From assembly GCA_022113835.1 (NCBI GenBank), contig JAILWY010000024.1, forward strand, positions 7,444,501 through 7,508,500: DNA of 64,000 bases. Reading direction: 5' to 3'. A program made the translations under genes and the position numbers. Below the pieces are notes generated by a model. That model searched no databases. It was not told the origin of the DNA and saw only the letters and a list, made by a program, of their open reading frames with translations. Origin of the DNA: Atopsyche davidsoni. Its lineage: Eukaryota; Arthropoda; Insecta; Trichoptera; Hydrobiosidae. Shown one piece after another: positions 48,485 through 61,925 of this stretch; position 1 is the first letter of the stretch, and each line of letters begins with the position of its first letter.

Positions 48485-51400
48485 CGCCGTGCGCTGCGAT
48501 CGATCGCGCTCCGGGCCGGCGCGGGCATTGTCCGAGCGGAGCGCGAGAACTCGCTTCTGGGAATGTTTGGTAGTTTCGGGCAATCCGTATCATTCGCGCG
48601 AGTTCTTGGCAAACGTGACTTTTGGTCGTTAATAAAAATGGATTTGAGGAGAAATGGCCGTTTGAACGACTCGACAAACCAAACAGCTAAATTTAATTAA
48701 CGGATAACATCGGCAAGGCATTACGGAGATAAACAGCGTTAGATTCACATTCCCTCAAAATAGCTTCCGTTTCCGAAAGCTTTCTGAAATGCGTCTTTTC
48801 AGGAATCGGAATCTTTTCTTTGATTTACGACGAGGTCGCTTACTGTTTATATAGACTTCAGTTAGTTAGCACAGATATTCTCAGAGCGGACATTTGATAA
48901 CCGTCCGTATCGTTTTTTTTTTATTTTTAAAACTTTTTATGATGTGAAACAGTACAAAAATGATATTTTAAGAAGGTAGTAGTCAGTAAAAAATATAAGT
49001 TCAGTATTCAAGTTAACAAGTTTTGATAATCATTCGCAGATATAGTATTGGAAATGCAGATATAAGTTATATTACACACCGCTGAAAACCAATCTTTAGT
49101 TACAACGTAAATATTACATCGTAAAATCCTAACGGAGACAGAACAGCGCCCAGAAATACAAGAAGTTTCGTGCAGGTCAATACTTATTGCCACTCGCGTT
49201 ACTAATACACGTACCAAATATTTTATTTTCGGGAAAACAAAAGCACTGTTTTATTGCTGGTTTGCTGGACAAGTTAATACACGATGGACTCACTTGCTAG
49301 ATGAAAAATATCCAGCAAACAGATGGAAAAAAAAGTATTTAGCATTCCTCAAAAGCTGAAAAAAATATAGTTTCAGATCAGACGATAAGGTGAAGCTTTA
49401 TCGAGAAAATGTGGCGCTTCGAAGGTACAGCGTACGCTGACACCGAGGTCACGAGCTGTCCTCCGCCTTGTTTCAATTTCACTTGCAGTGCGCATGAATG
49501 ACCTTGACCTTTTATTCAAGAGAACAGCAACAAATAGTCGACAACAAAAAAAATTATTTTCATTTTGAGAGAATCCGACATATACTACCCTAAACACATA
49601 GGATGCTAAAAGCAGGTATTCGTGGGATTATCGCCCGATGTTCCCCACGTTCCCTGTGATTCCCGCGACATGCGTTATATGAACCTGAAGTATTTTTCAC
49701 AAAATGATACTATTTTTTTTCGGTTTTGCCATAAACAAAATAGGAAAATGATTATGGATTACAGCAACACCTGGTATATAGATTATCGAGAAAGTTAGCA
49801 CAGTAAGAATTTGTTACCCCCGTGCAGATACTGACCGCGTCCCTCGGAATGACCGCCGGGGCATGCGGCGAGGGCGGCGGGGAGCGCGGTACGCTAATAT
49901 GCTAATCGACAAGTTATGTCAGCGAATAAGTCGGCGCTCCGTGACGAATGCGGTTTTAAATAAATGTTTTGAATGTGGCCGCCGGGCGTGAGATATTGAT
50001 TTTCGGCGCCGAGGATCAATACGCGGACAAAGGCTCTCCCGGCCGAGTAGTACATGTGAAGCTTTCTAAAATGCTGACCAGGTATAATTTTGACGTCGTC
50101 GTGTGTATGTAGGCGGATCAGAGAGATATGTTAATTTCGGGGAGCGGGGGTTATTTTTAGGAATGACGTTTAAAAGTGCCATAATAGGCTCCACACACCC
50201 TCGACAGTGAAACGAGCCGTTACATATTCATAAATTTATGGATATTTTGAAATGTTACTTACATAGTAATAAAGTCTACACAAGATTGATCGTGAATATT
50301 TACATTGAAGAACATACCCAAAACAATTGAGAAAAACACATTAGTAATGGTATAAGTAATATAAAATCATAATAATACAGTAAGCAAAGTATATTCCAAC
50401 AACATTTCAAGTACATTAATAATGAAAAAGAAGTAAATTAATTGTATAGATTGAATATTGATACACTGGAAACGTGTAAATACAGTCGTTCGTATCTAGA
50501 ATAATCTATCATGCTTAAATACATCTGTTACATAAACAGCCGAGAAAATAATAGGGAAAATTGAACACAAGGACGCGAACCACAATCGACAACAGACCGG
50601 GCTGAACACACCCAATGAGGCTCTACTCGAGGATGCGCCGGTAATGCGCGAGATTAACCCTCAGTGGGCGAACGACAAATTGTTGGAATGTATGTACATT
50701 TTGGGATGATGTGAAGCTGAATTTAGAACAATTTTGTAAAATCGATACAAGATGCGGGGCCGGCGGGGTATCGTGTGCGCGGCTCGAGCCGCCCCCGCCC
50801 GCTCGAGGAATCGTCATGAGACAGCCGCCCTAGATTACGTTGTCCATTATTCAGGTATCATTCACCGGAGGCGCGCGTAAGAATGAGAGAGAATCGGCTA
50901 AGTTAATTTGGACGAGGCTCGGGCCGGCGGCTCACGCGTGCGTACCGCGGCGGGCGCGTATTAAGTTTCTGGCGCTGCGCAACATCTGGGATGATGTACG
51001 CGAGGAATATGCTGATTCGGTGAATTAATTTTGAGCAGCTATCAAAAATTCAAAATAAAAGATCGCTTCGAGCGGTTAAGTGTTTTTTGAAGCGATTAGT
51101 TCTCTATTAGAGTAATGACCTCCTCGAGGAGTATCTGGAATACGGCTCGACGTTTCGTATCGGCGCGTTCGGAGAGGTCGTTCGGTGCGGATAATAGCCC
51201 GAGAGCTTTCTCGCAGTCTTCGATAGACAGCCGGCTCCTCGCATCGAACACAATGCGCCCCGGCTGCACAAAAAGTGGCGATAAGCCGATAACAGCGACC
51301 GGCCCCGCGCCGCGGGCGGGAGCTAATTGGATCGCGGTGGAGAGCTTTCATAACTCCGAAAAATAATCCTTTGTGGCGGGATGTTTAAAAAAAAATTGCC

Positions 51401-53356
51401 GGTTTGATGCATTCATGAGAAATAATCTTAGCTGTTTTAATGACTGCTTAAAATATTCTTTAAAAAAATGCTTCGTTGTATTTTGTATGTTATGTGAATA
51501 TTCACCGGACACACTTATAAATAATTACTTGTGACATTTACTAACCGAGTGGTTACCTCTTTAGTTGTTTAATTGATACAATAACAGGTAATAACTGTTA
51601 TAAACAATATTAACATTTCACGATTACGGTTAGGGTGTTGGAAATATTGCGGGCGGCATTATCATCGGCCGAAAAGAAAGGCAGAAAAATAAAAACAACA
51701 CGAAGAGGCGAGCGCGAGTCCCGCCGGCGCGGCAAGCCCCACCCGTGTTGCGGCACGTTCTTCTCGATACTTTTCAGTTTTTTCCCTGCTGAAATTTATT
51801 TGCCGGAAATAAGTGGCGGTGGGCACGATGCTGCGGCTTAATACCATTAAGAAGTAATTGAGAGATCTTCGGAGCGCAGTAGAGATTTCGTATATCATTT
51901 TAAAGTGTAGAAATCGGCGATTTTTTCGCATTTAGCTGATTTACGCGATTCTTCGCACTCTCGCGAGGGCGGAATTTTCGCAGGAGACGCGCTAATGGAC
52001 GCTCGGACCGGAGACTAATTTGTAGGAGTGTACAGCTCGACGTTTACTCCGGCGATTATCGTGACTTAGTGGCCGCAAATTAGATATACCGCCATCGAAG
52101 CGGAAAAAAAATAGGATCCCTCCACGGTCGTAAATCGAAATCCTAAATGAGCAGGCGGACACTCGGGCGGCGTGCAGGGCGGCTGCGGCGCGGCTTGTTG
52201 CGCTCTATTGTACTCGCTGCTTAATTTTCATTTGAACTTGTATTTTGTAGAGAACGATTTATAGTGGTATAAAAAGGCTTTATCTTCAATCGCAGAATAA
52301 AATAATGCACTTGATAATTTATTTATTATCTACCATTATCGTTTACTGAAGTACAGCTTCGTTCAATACCTCAATATTGTCTTTTTTTTTAAACAGCATG
52401 TTTCATCATAAAATCACTCCTTTATTTTGTGATGTATTGAGGCAATAGTGTAATCCTTTTGAAGGCTGGACCTAGACAAACAAGCAGTGCATGGGCGAGA
52501 AGAGCTGGGGGTGAAGCACGAAGCAGACGGACGTGTAAGGTAAGCAGTTCACTAGTAAACACGGAGGAGCTTTTCCGGTGGCTACCCTCACTGAAATGAA
52601 TTCAGTATTTTCAACGAAGGAGAGGTGCTGCTCGAGGTTACTAATTAAAGCACAAGTGAGTGCGTGCAATTGCGCGGCCATCAGGACCGGGACCCCGGGC
52701 CGCGGTGGCCCGAGCGCCGCCAGCCGCGCCCGGCTCCTCCGGCGATGACGACACAAGTCAAAATGGGATTATTAACGTTCTTAATGGCCGTGTCGCATGG
52801 GATGTTAGCGTCTCTCGGCTTTAGAGAAATGATAATGGGAGAAGATAAAAAATATTTGAAACAAAGAGCTCTTTTGTTTTTCAAACTATTTGAATGAGAA
52901 AAACATATGATTTTAAAGGTATCCTCATTTTTTAAAAATACATATTTACTAATATCTCATTTATTTATCTAAAAGTCCGATCTTTGTAACTATTAATAAA
53001 AACCAACACATTCGCTCGTGCTCACCTGGAGGGGAAGCAGGGTGTGTACAATGCAATGGTTGTGTGTCAGAAAATGAGTTGCGAATAACATTTCAGGTGT
53101 TGAGGATTGGGAGCAAGCGCGCCGGGCTCGCGGGGAGGGAGCGCGTGAGGGAGGACGTCTCGGGTGACAGTCGCGGGATAATTGCCGGGTATCGGGCCCC
53201 GTCAGCCGCGCCGGTGACAAAGTAAATGACGTTTTACGGCAGATTGCGCGATAAAGGGGATTATGAAGGGGTTTATTATATGCGCGCTCGCGCGATACCC
53301 AGACAGATTGTCGACGATAAAACGCGATTACTTTATTAGTGAAATCTTAGCGCGCG

Positions 53357-53391
53357 ACCCTCCGCCCCCCCGCCTCCTCCGCCCCCCCCCG
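53357..53391. repeat. pyrimidine-rich C tract
   Basis: C runs of six to nine interrupted by T and G, purely C/T/G on the + strand. The complement has quadruplex potential. Confidence 0.75.
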
Positions 53392-53691
53392 CGGACGCCG
53401 TATCGTAAATCATACGGGTATCTCGCGCGGCCCGGTCCACGGCACTAATTCAATTATAATTTAATACATGTTATGAATAATTTAACGATTTTAATTCACA
53501 GCTATGGTGTGAAGTGCACCGAATTACATCTCCATTATCAGATCGATTCTCTCCTTGGCGGTTCTACTGTTATTTTACACATTAAAGATGGTTTCAATGC
53601 TAATCGATTCGGCTCGATTCCCGACTGAGGCGATGATTTATCTATACATTTTATTACTATTCATATTTTTAAAATCCAAATAGATATGAAA

Positions 53692-53720
53692 GTGTTCTAC
53701 CCGGAATCTAACTGTTTACG
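53692..53720. repeat. diverged dispersed repeat, copy 1
   Basis: TGTTCTACCCGGA followed about 10 nt later by TTACG matches 58842-58872 in the same order. Confidence 0.35.
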
Positions 53721-56200
53721 AGTATTCGTGCAACGGAGCGAGACTGATTTTATTACCTGCTGAGTTTTAACACAGAAGGAACAATAAAACTTTATTTATA
53801 TTATATAAATTCTATTTAAAATGTCCGGCACAGTTTTTGGTGTTTTATTGTTATAAATAGACATAGAAATAGCATTTTTAATTGTTTTTTCTTCAAGAAA
53901 TTGTAGTTTTGACAAAATTACTACTTTACCGAGCAAAAAAATAACGATGTATTCTTATTTAATAAATTTTATTTACTTTTTATATATAACCCAAGTATGT
54001 TGACGTGATTTCTAATGTTAATATTTGGTAAAGTTATATATTAAAGAGTACATATTTCAATGCGAGAGCTTTCGATCTTTAACATTTCCAAACAAAATCC
54101 CTTCTCCCTAAATATCTATACATTATACTGAAATATGATTTTACTCTCAGAATTGTTAAGTAATGAAACTTAGGTTCCAGAAAATTACTTTGAAAATATC
54201 GTAAGATGTTGGCATCTCATGCAAAAATACACTTTTAGAAGCACAAACATGATTGATACTCTAATTAAATAAAACTCATTATAATTGATCGCTAAAAACA
54301 AACAAATCAACAACGATTAATTAGATTCGCAATTTTTACCAACAGAGACGAGCTGTTGTTCATGTCGTATTATTTGTAAAACCATATTGTCAGGACGGAT
54401 CGAGGCCGGACTAGTCGATGCGTTCATCTACTATACATTGGAACAAGAAGTAACTCAAGAGATATTTAAATAATGGCGCATCATTTCGTCGAACGACCCC
54501 GGAGCGAGATTGAAAATGAAGCAACTATACTCGCTTTGCGTGAATTTGCGTGAGCGACCCGCGCTCCGGGAGACCCCGCTCCAGCACCCGGCGCCCGGGA
54601 GGGACGGCGGAAATTAAAAATATATTTAAGTGTCGTCATCTTTCTAGAGACAATGGGGCGAACCTTTTCTTGTTCGATTGCAGAAGAGATTACATCTCGT
54701 TACAGCTTTTCGATAAATATGGTACCTTTTTTTTTTTTTTCGTAGAAGTAAACAGATATTTAAAAATTATACATTTTTAATGTTGAACATTCTCAAAAAT
54801 TATAAGCTCACTTCCTGGCATCTACGCGTGCCCTGTTTTAATATCTGGTGTGTAATAATAGCATCAAATCAAAATATTTGTGCACAAGGCAGAACCCGAC
54901 AAAGTTCATTTCTGCGCAATCGGATCCAAAGAGTTCTCTACATTGGATATAAAAATAATTGCCCATACAATTTGAAAGCCCAATAATACGGAATCGTGAA
55001 ATACGACACGCTCTACTGTTTACACCAGAAAATCTTCAGTGTCAGGTTAAGTTGAGTTTAATTTCGAACGGTTCCATTCCAAGAAAGGTTAACAATGGCT
55101 CAAAAAGTGGTAAGAAGGGATATTTGTTTATTCTGTAAATACGAACATAAATTAAAAAAAAACTATAATAATTATTGTCTATTAAACTTATAATAAGTAT
55201 TAAGTAACATAAAAACTTAAATTAGCTAAGTTAAAATTTCCACGTATGCAGCGAGGAGAATTGAATTGAAAAAAATCTGTAGGTGCAGTAGCACACATTT
55301 AATTAATCAAATAAATCCCTAACTATTCAAAATATTAAAATAACACACCCCTTCGCCATGGCCGAGATCTGCTTTTCTACGGATGGACACACCGAGGCTT
55401 GTTTTGACAAAACTTGATTAAAAAAAATAGTGAATAGTATTGAAAACAATCTGAGCAATGTCAATCGCCAGTCGCGGCAGTCGACATTGCCGTCGAGTCA
55501 CCCGTCAACGCTAGCGGCGGAAATAAGTCCTGCGACTGCGTTGCTTACATAAAAAAATGTGAATTTTCCACGAGGTGTAGCAGACTCGCGCCGTCGCTGC
55601 TTTTATTGTGCGGTGTGCGCGGGAGACGCTCCACGGTGTAGCGAGGGTAAGCTTGAGCTTTGGATTATTATAGGAAATATAAAAGCTATAGATATTTTTG
55701 TATAAATTCAGGAGAATCACTCCGCGCTCGACAAGAGTCGGATGTCGTATCTGAAGATCTAAAGAAATTCTATTGCAGGCCATATACAAATATTTTACGT
55801 GATGTTTATTAAAGAATATCAGAAGTAAATTCGAAATAAAAAAAGTGTACTTAAATCGAATAGAACCCCAGTAAATAAATCTACAATTGATAAATATACA
55901 TAAAATAAATTTATTATTTGTTGTAAATAATATTTATATTCATGGGTACCAGTCAGTTATTATTATTTATTCTCGAAAACAAAAATAAAATAATCGGTAC
56001 ATTAAATAAATATGGTGCATTTATTTGTCAGCGTATAATTTACTGCCGCGCGCCTTTTATCCATCCACCGGGGAAAAACGCGTCTCGCGCCGAGCCGAGC
56101 TGCAAACGAGTCGATAGCCGAATGGGGGTGTTTTTAGTCCGACACGAACCTCGGCCTCTGCAAAAAGCTGGTGTTGAATCTACGGGAGATCGTAACGCGC

Positions 56201-56210
56201 GTGACGTCAC
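56201..56210. promoter_or_regulatory. CRE site GTGACGTCAC
   Basis: Perfect 10-bp CREB/ATF palindrome in a GC-rich island. Single occurrence, no transcript recognised nearby. Confidence 0.3.
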
Positions 56211-57301
56211 CTCGCCGCTATCGACTAAAATATACCAACAAAGCGCAACACCCGAGTGATGAGCAACAAAGAAACCTAGTCTCCGACGATCCACCGAGGT
56301 CCGCGGCCGGCGATACGAGAATCATCGAAGACTGGCCGCGCGGCTAATGCTGATTTAAAAACAGGTCGGGCGCGTCCATTAAGGGTAATATTGCCGGACA
56401 GATAAACACGACCGAGGCTTTCGGATTTATTTTTACGCCTGACAATCGGGGCGCGGCTTAATTTGCTAGAGCGCTCATAACGGAGGCCGCGCCCCGCCGG
56501 GGCCGCCGCAGTGGGCCCTCCTGGGCGAGGTGGATTATTTAATTAGGCTAAAAATGCCGTGGGATTCGTGTGGAAAACTACTCTAATGCATATTGAAATA
56601 AATGGACGCGCAAGTACAGGTGGTCTATCACTCTGATCTCGTGGCTGGGGCGAATAAATTACACGGGGATTGTGACATCTCAAGGGTGGGCCGATGTCGA
56701 GCGGCGAATGCGATAGAATCGCCTCGATTGTCTGCTCGGTCGTCGGAGATTCGATGGCAAATGTATTTAATGAATACGGAAGTTCGCAAAATTTGACAAT
56801 ATGGACTACAGATAGACCCAAATGATCACGCGTTTTCTCCATATTTTCATCAAAGATCATTACAGAAGTGAAAGCCTAATCGACGTCCGTGCCCATACGT
56901 CCATACTGATAAGAGAAAACTTTTCAAAAGCTCCACACGTTAGAAAAGTGCCCCAAAATTCTGGTGTCATCGGAATTGTTATAAATACGAAATAGTTTGC
57001 TTTGATCATTCGTGCGATTTTGTACTTGAAATTCCGATGACAAAATAACTTAAGACGTATTTCATTTAAAAAATAAACTGTACTAACTTCTGTTTGACTA
57101 TCACCGTTTACTCTTTCTTTTCTGTTTGAGTTGCTGCGAGTAAATTCTGACTCGATTTTAAAAAATGACGTAATAAATAATTGATTGTTTTTAAGGACGC
57201 GGATATAGGGAAGTTTTACAATAGGGACTAAGTGACCCGGCTTCCCGAGGAGCGTCACGATGAACCTATCCCGCTGACGGACAGGGCGGGGCGGGCGAGT
57301 A

Positions 57302-57326
57302 AGGGCGGGGGCGGGGGCGGGGGCGG
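57302..57326. repeat. (GGGGGC)n tract
   Basis: Four G runs of three to five separated by single C; one quadruplex unit. Confidence 0.8.
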
Positions 57327-57653
57327 CTCGGGCGCAGTGTCCGGAGGCGCTCACGCCAGCCCGGCGGCACGCCACATCGCATGCCGGCCGAGGGACATCC
57401 ATTTGTCAATGCAAATACGCGGGGCCGGGGGTGTCGGCTTCCTCCGGCACTCCGCGTCGCCGGCTTTGTGCCGCGAACACTCCCCCCGGGCTGTGTTTCA
57501 TTTTGTTGGCGCTAAATGTTAAAAAAAGGAAAACAGGCGGATCGGCTAATTGGGATTAGTTGAAATATTTTATTACGCAAGTACTAATTTACGGAGGAAG
57601 ATAGCAACTTTCGTGAAGCATTATGCAAATAAGGGGGTTTGAAAAATACTCAC

Positions 57654-57713
57654 AGCACGCTTGACTTCAGGCTTTGACTTAATATAATATAACTCTCGAG
57701 TCTCGGAATAGAT
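57654..57713 (-). CDS. candidate 60-nt internal exon, unrecognised
   Basis: On the minus strand AAATCTACACAG ends at 57714 and GTGAGT begins at 57653. The 60 bases between are 20 open codons, phase 0 at both ends: IYSETRELYYIKSKPEVKRA. The composition (charged, Tyr-rich) is protein-like, and symmetric phase-0 exons of this size are common as optional cassette exons in animals. No neighbour exon is identified, and the short length makes chance plausible. Confidence 0.22.
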
Positions 57714-58841
57714 CTGTGTAGATTTTTAAAATGTGGCCGTCTTCGGAATATATTCGATGTTATTAAAAACTTGCATCCCGGGGATAATGCGTATCGCAAT
57801 ATTTATTCACTGTCACTAATAATCGATAACTTGTTGCTACTCTTTTGTAATCAGTGCTTAAAAAAAACTACAAAATGACAACACATTGCGCGACTAAAAA
57901 TTGTCATAAAGGTCTCATAAACACAAAAATTTAATTATAAAAATCAAACGAGAAGGGGATATATCAGACTCATCGTCAAAAATCAAGGCCACAGACCGGA
58001 CACATTTCATGAAAGGTATTTAAATAATTCTTATAGGGGGATATTCTTATATCTGACGAAGGGAGGGGAGTTTTCTGAACAATGGGATGCTCAATACCCG
58101 AGGTCAAATTTATTACGTTAATGCGACGGAGTAAGCCGACAGGAAAGTATATAAGGAATGAACTGCCTTGGAATATATCGATTGTGTCACGAGCAGACTC
58201 GAGGCGTCGGAGCAATTAATCAAAATGCGTAATTTGATACGAGAACACGGCAGCTCCCGGCTGGCCCGCGATATTGCACGGGACGCCCTCACCTCTTTAG
58301 GACGGGGACGGTGCAGTCCGGGCGCACAACTATTCTTCAATCAATCGTATCTCCCACCTCGTTCCGTGTATTCAATCTGCCTTGCAGAGTCCGCGGTTTC
58401 GTGTTTGAGGCCGCTCAGAAGGTACCCAATATAATGCTGCATTTGTAATATACTGGCAATTCGTAGGGCAATACACGGTACGGTTCAATTTTGATGTAAA
58501 TTATAAAAATATTAAATAATTATTTCTAATTTATTTTAGAAAATGAGATCTTGGCTTTTTGTATTGAATTGCTGACTTTGCTCGAAAATAATTGGTGGGA
58601 TTGAATATCTTCGTAGTTACAGCTCAATTTGAAGATAAGTTTCCTCAAACACCGAGACCCAGAAATTTATTTATCGACTTTTAACTAACGTTTAAATAAA
58701 AGGACATTTATATTATATTTGGCAGTCGAGTGCGAGGCGGGGAGCGAGTTGACGACAGAAGCAACAGTTCGGCGCACCGACATTTACGCGGTGCTCGTTA
58801 CAAATACTTGTATTCTTTGTGACATTTAATGGAAACCTAAA

Positions 58842-58872
58842 CTGTTCTACCCGGATTCAAATCCAGGTTACG
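58842..58872. repeat. diverged dispersed repeat, copy 2 (tRNA-like B box on minus)
   Basis: TGTTCTACCCGGATTCAAAT continues to TTACG. On the minus strand GGATTTGAATCC resembles a B box, suggesting a SINE relic. See 53692-53720. Confidence 0.35.
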
Positions 58873-59848
58873 CGAATTATTTGGATGAATTTTCTGGTAA
58901 TTAATAATTTCCACGGTAACGTTAAAAAGTATTACGCACTCCAAGAATAATTAATATGCATGAATTATGGTAAGCGAGCGATCGATAGCATCGGACGATC
59001 GGTGCGGGCGCACCTCGCGGCCACTCCGCGCCGGGCCTGCCGTGCAGTGTCGCTCGACATGCGAATAAAGGTGTCGCCGGGCGGCTCGGAGACCAGCGCC
59101 CGAGGCACTCCGGTTACTGATAAGCTCTGAGGTTCCCGCACAGAAAGGTCAGAAGCAGTGTACAGCGCCATCATGTATAGGCCGATGCTTTTGATAAGTT
59201 TGGCAGAAGGCTCATCGCAAGTTATGCGTAACGCGTCTCCCTGCACTGACCGCAGATATATTGTGTACGGTGATAACTTCCAATTATTTATTCACAAATG
59301 AAAGAGAATGGCTCCAATATTTGCCTTGTGTTTTGTGAAAGTATAAAAAATATATTTGACCCGATTGCGAGCAGATCGAGATATGCAGGACGAGGAAGGG
59401 ACTCTCCTCGTGACCGTGCCGTATTCATCGATTGACCGAACGCCAAAATTTATTTCATATCTTGTGAATTTGTACATTGAATTCGGTAAAATGGATATGA
59501 AGAATGGACGATGCCCAATATGAGCGCTCGCACTCGAAGATCACTCTCGCATCTGCGATCGAGCATGCCGGAGTTTCAGTGCTCACCTGCAACAATAAGA
59601 GAGAAAAAAGTCAGTACAATGCAGACAGAAATGTAAATATGAGCGATCGATCGCAAAACACAACGAGACTAGTCGACGAGCCGTCCAAAGCGGAGTTCTC
59701 AATTTGTGAGCATTCGTATAATGCGGGAAGTTTGGATGGAAACCGAATATCCGTCTAATGGTATTCCAAGAAAAACATCAAGAACAAGGAGCGCGCTCTA
59801 GCGGCAGGTCGGCACCGATTCGAATACTTCTCCGGCTGTAAATACGTA

Positions 59849-59952
59849 CACCGCGGAGGGCGAGGGCGAGGGCGAGGGCGAGGGCGAGGGCGAGGGCGAG
59901 GGCGAGGGCGGAGGGCTTGGGGCGGAGGGCGGAGGGCGCACCGCGGAGGGCG
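59849..59952. repeat. (GAGGGC)9 array with 14-bp direct-repeat flanks
   Basis: Nine perfect GAGGGC hexamers (59856-59909) lead into degenerate GGAGGGC units. CACCGCGGAGGGCG occurs at the left edge (59849-59862) and again at 59939-59952. The hexamer is the complement of the array at 16221-16255. Confidence 0.9.
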
Positions 59953-61925
59953 GGCGGCGGAAGGAGCGGCGCTAAAGAGGTGCCGGGAAATCGATGAGCT
60001 CGGGCGTATTCGGCGGTCGCGTTATTATCTATAATGGGCATATAATAACTGCCCAGGGGACGGATGATAATCGCGAGCGAGTGATACGAAGCGGGCGTAT
60101 TTACGCCGAGTTAATTCGGCTAATGGTGAGAGCGGTGTCCGACTGCGCCTCCCGGGCCCGCCCGCGTTTCGCCCGAATACCCGAAAGTCGATATCGATCG
60201 ACGTTGGATACAAAAATCTCCAGTACAGTGATCGCCAATATGCGACGATGTTTTATTAAATCCAGATATATTGCGATTCAAGCTCCTCAGGGTGAATGAA
60301 TCACTTTATTGTACCTGCAATAGAGTTATTAATATAATAATCTTTGCGGGGTTATATAATCAACGTTTACGGTATAAACCAGTTTTTATCTAGCACCAGA
60401 ATGTCTACCTATGTAAGTTTTTGTTTCTTGTCAATTGTACCTGGTTGGCGAGGCGGGGCGGAGTGACGCCTGACGCCATCAGCCCCGATTGCACGGGGGA
60501 GCGGCCGGCAGTGATCAGGTAATTATCGGTGCGCGGCACTCCATTACAATTAGCGCGGGAGCGGCCGCCGCGCCCCGGGACGGCGCTGGGGCTGCCCGGC
60601 GCGCCCGCGGGGATACTTATTACATTGGTAATAGAAACTAGACCAATTTCGATATACACTTCGATATCTGTTACACAAATTACTATAAATATGGTGGTGG
60701 AAGCGTCCGCCGGAACAGATACGAGTCCCACGGGAAAACCACAAGCCCACGCATTGTTTGCAAATAAAAATACAAACGAATGTAACGTGACTATGTTTTT
60801 TACAGTCGCTACGAATTAACCACGATTAAAATTAATAATTTAAATATGCGTTCCCCGCTCATCGAAGTGAGGTGTTAAGTTCTCAGCGGACTGGCGAGTA
60901 TGTCAACGAACGCGGGCTGTAAAGCGATATATTTAATAGTAAATACGATTGAGTAGTACTGTTTGTAAACTGCGCAGCTATAACTGTTGTTAGAGAATGC
61001 GATCGGTGTGTAGGGTGGTGGCGTTCGAGATACGCTGACGACCAAAACGTTTTTCCTACCGATGCTCGCCTCCTCGTGCAACCTTCCTCACTAAAATGAC
61101 CGGTAGGGGCTTTCGGACGTGAATCAAAGCTGCAAAGTATTGAATTCTCTCGGTCCTTGCATAAATTATCTGAATGTTTGGCAGCTGCGCCACTCCGGAG
61201 CGAGGAATGCCTTCAATAGGCGTACAGTGATGGGGGTCGGTCGGCGGAAGAGCGGGGAGCGGGCTCGGGCTCGGGCAGGGCCGCCGCATCGGTATCAATA
61301 ACAAGATCGCAGGTAGGTCGGGCTCGCCGGAGGAGCCTCCCGAATAAATAGCTCACATATCGCGAGCCCGAATTAAAATCGACAAAGATTTACTGACCGC
61401 TCAATTCCCCTCGGATCGAACGCCGTTATTATGCGGCCCATTTACAAGTTGTCTGGTGGGGCGGGCGAGTGTATTTATTTGTTTTGGCGTGGGAGCCCCG
61501 AGAGTTATGGCCGCCCCTTGCCCCGCGCCGTATAATTGCGATCAAAAAAGTAATTAGAGAACCCAAATCAAATATTTAAGAGGGCGTTTAGTACGGGGAA
61601 GGCTGCGAGGTCGGAAGGAAATGCGTGCAGTTGTTTTTTTTTGTAGGACAAAGTAGTCGGATGGATTTATTACGTTAGGTTTTTCTGGAAACGTCTAGAG
61701 AGGTCGGGTGACCCGCACACGACGGACATGTTCGATAGCAAACTATAACCGAAGTGGACCGGTGCGTCTCGGATCGGTCCTCTGGGAAACGGTGTTAAAT
61801 AAACTAATTCACGAGGCAGCCGCAAAAGTCTCGTGAACTCGTATTAATATCAAAATGAATAGACTTTTTACATTGACGTTGCGCGTTCAACGGCTGCGTC
61901 AAAATAATCTTTATCGACGTCCACA

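Larger units (their letters stand above)
48485..57653. other. non-coding DNA
   Basis: GC islands at about 48485-48600, 49840-50050, 50750-51340, 51640-52190, 52660-52750, 53090-53450 and 56040-56540. Long AT-rich spans lie at 48700-49830, 53450-54540 and 54690-56040, with a 14-T run at 54727-54740. A 50-codon ATG frame at 52745-52897 (+) begins MTTQVKMGLLTFLMAVSHG with a signal-like hydrophobic stretch but has no support beyond that. Confidence 0.5.
57714..61925. other. non-coding DNA
   Basis: GC islands at about 58980-59110, 59780-60180, 60450-60620, 61060-61520 and 61610-61780, otherwise AT-rich. Frames at 59504-59758 (+) and, on both strands, around 60405-60819 are open and of mixed composition but have no recognisable domain. 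Confidence 0.5.

Noticed and set aside
48214..48700. Overlapping ORFs on both strands
   Set aside because: All run through the stop-free 11-bp minisatellite.
54200..54222. Thirteen bases (AAGATGTTGGCAT) like the miR-31 core
   Set aside because: The rest of the mature sequence differs and no complementary hairpin arm is present nearby.
56860..57402. 180-codon minus-strand ORF crossing from GC-rich into AT-rich DNA
   Set aside because: The composition changes abruptly from Ala/Pro/Arg to Ile/Phe/Lys exactly where base composition changes; no domain or splice signal. About one ORF of this length is expected by chance.
59778..60041. Minus-strand ORF with an alternating Ala-Leu run
   Set aside because: Translation of the GAGGGC hexamer array.
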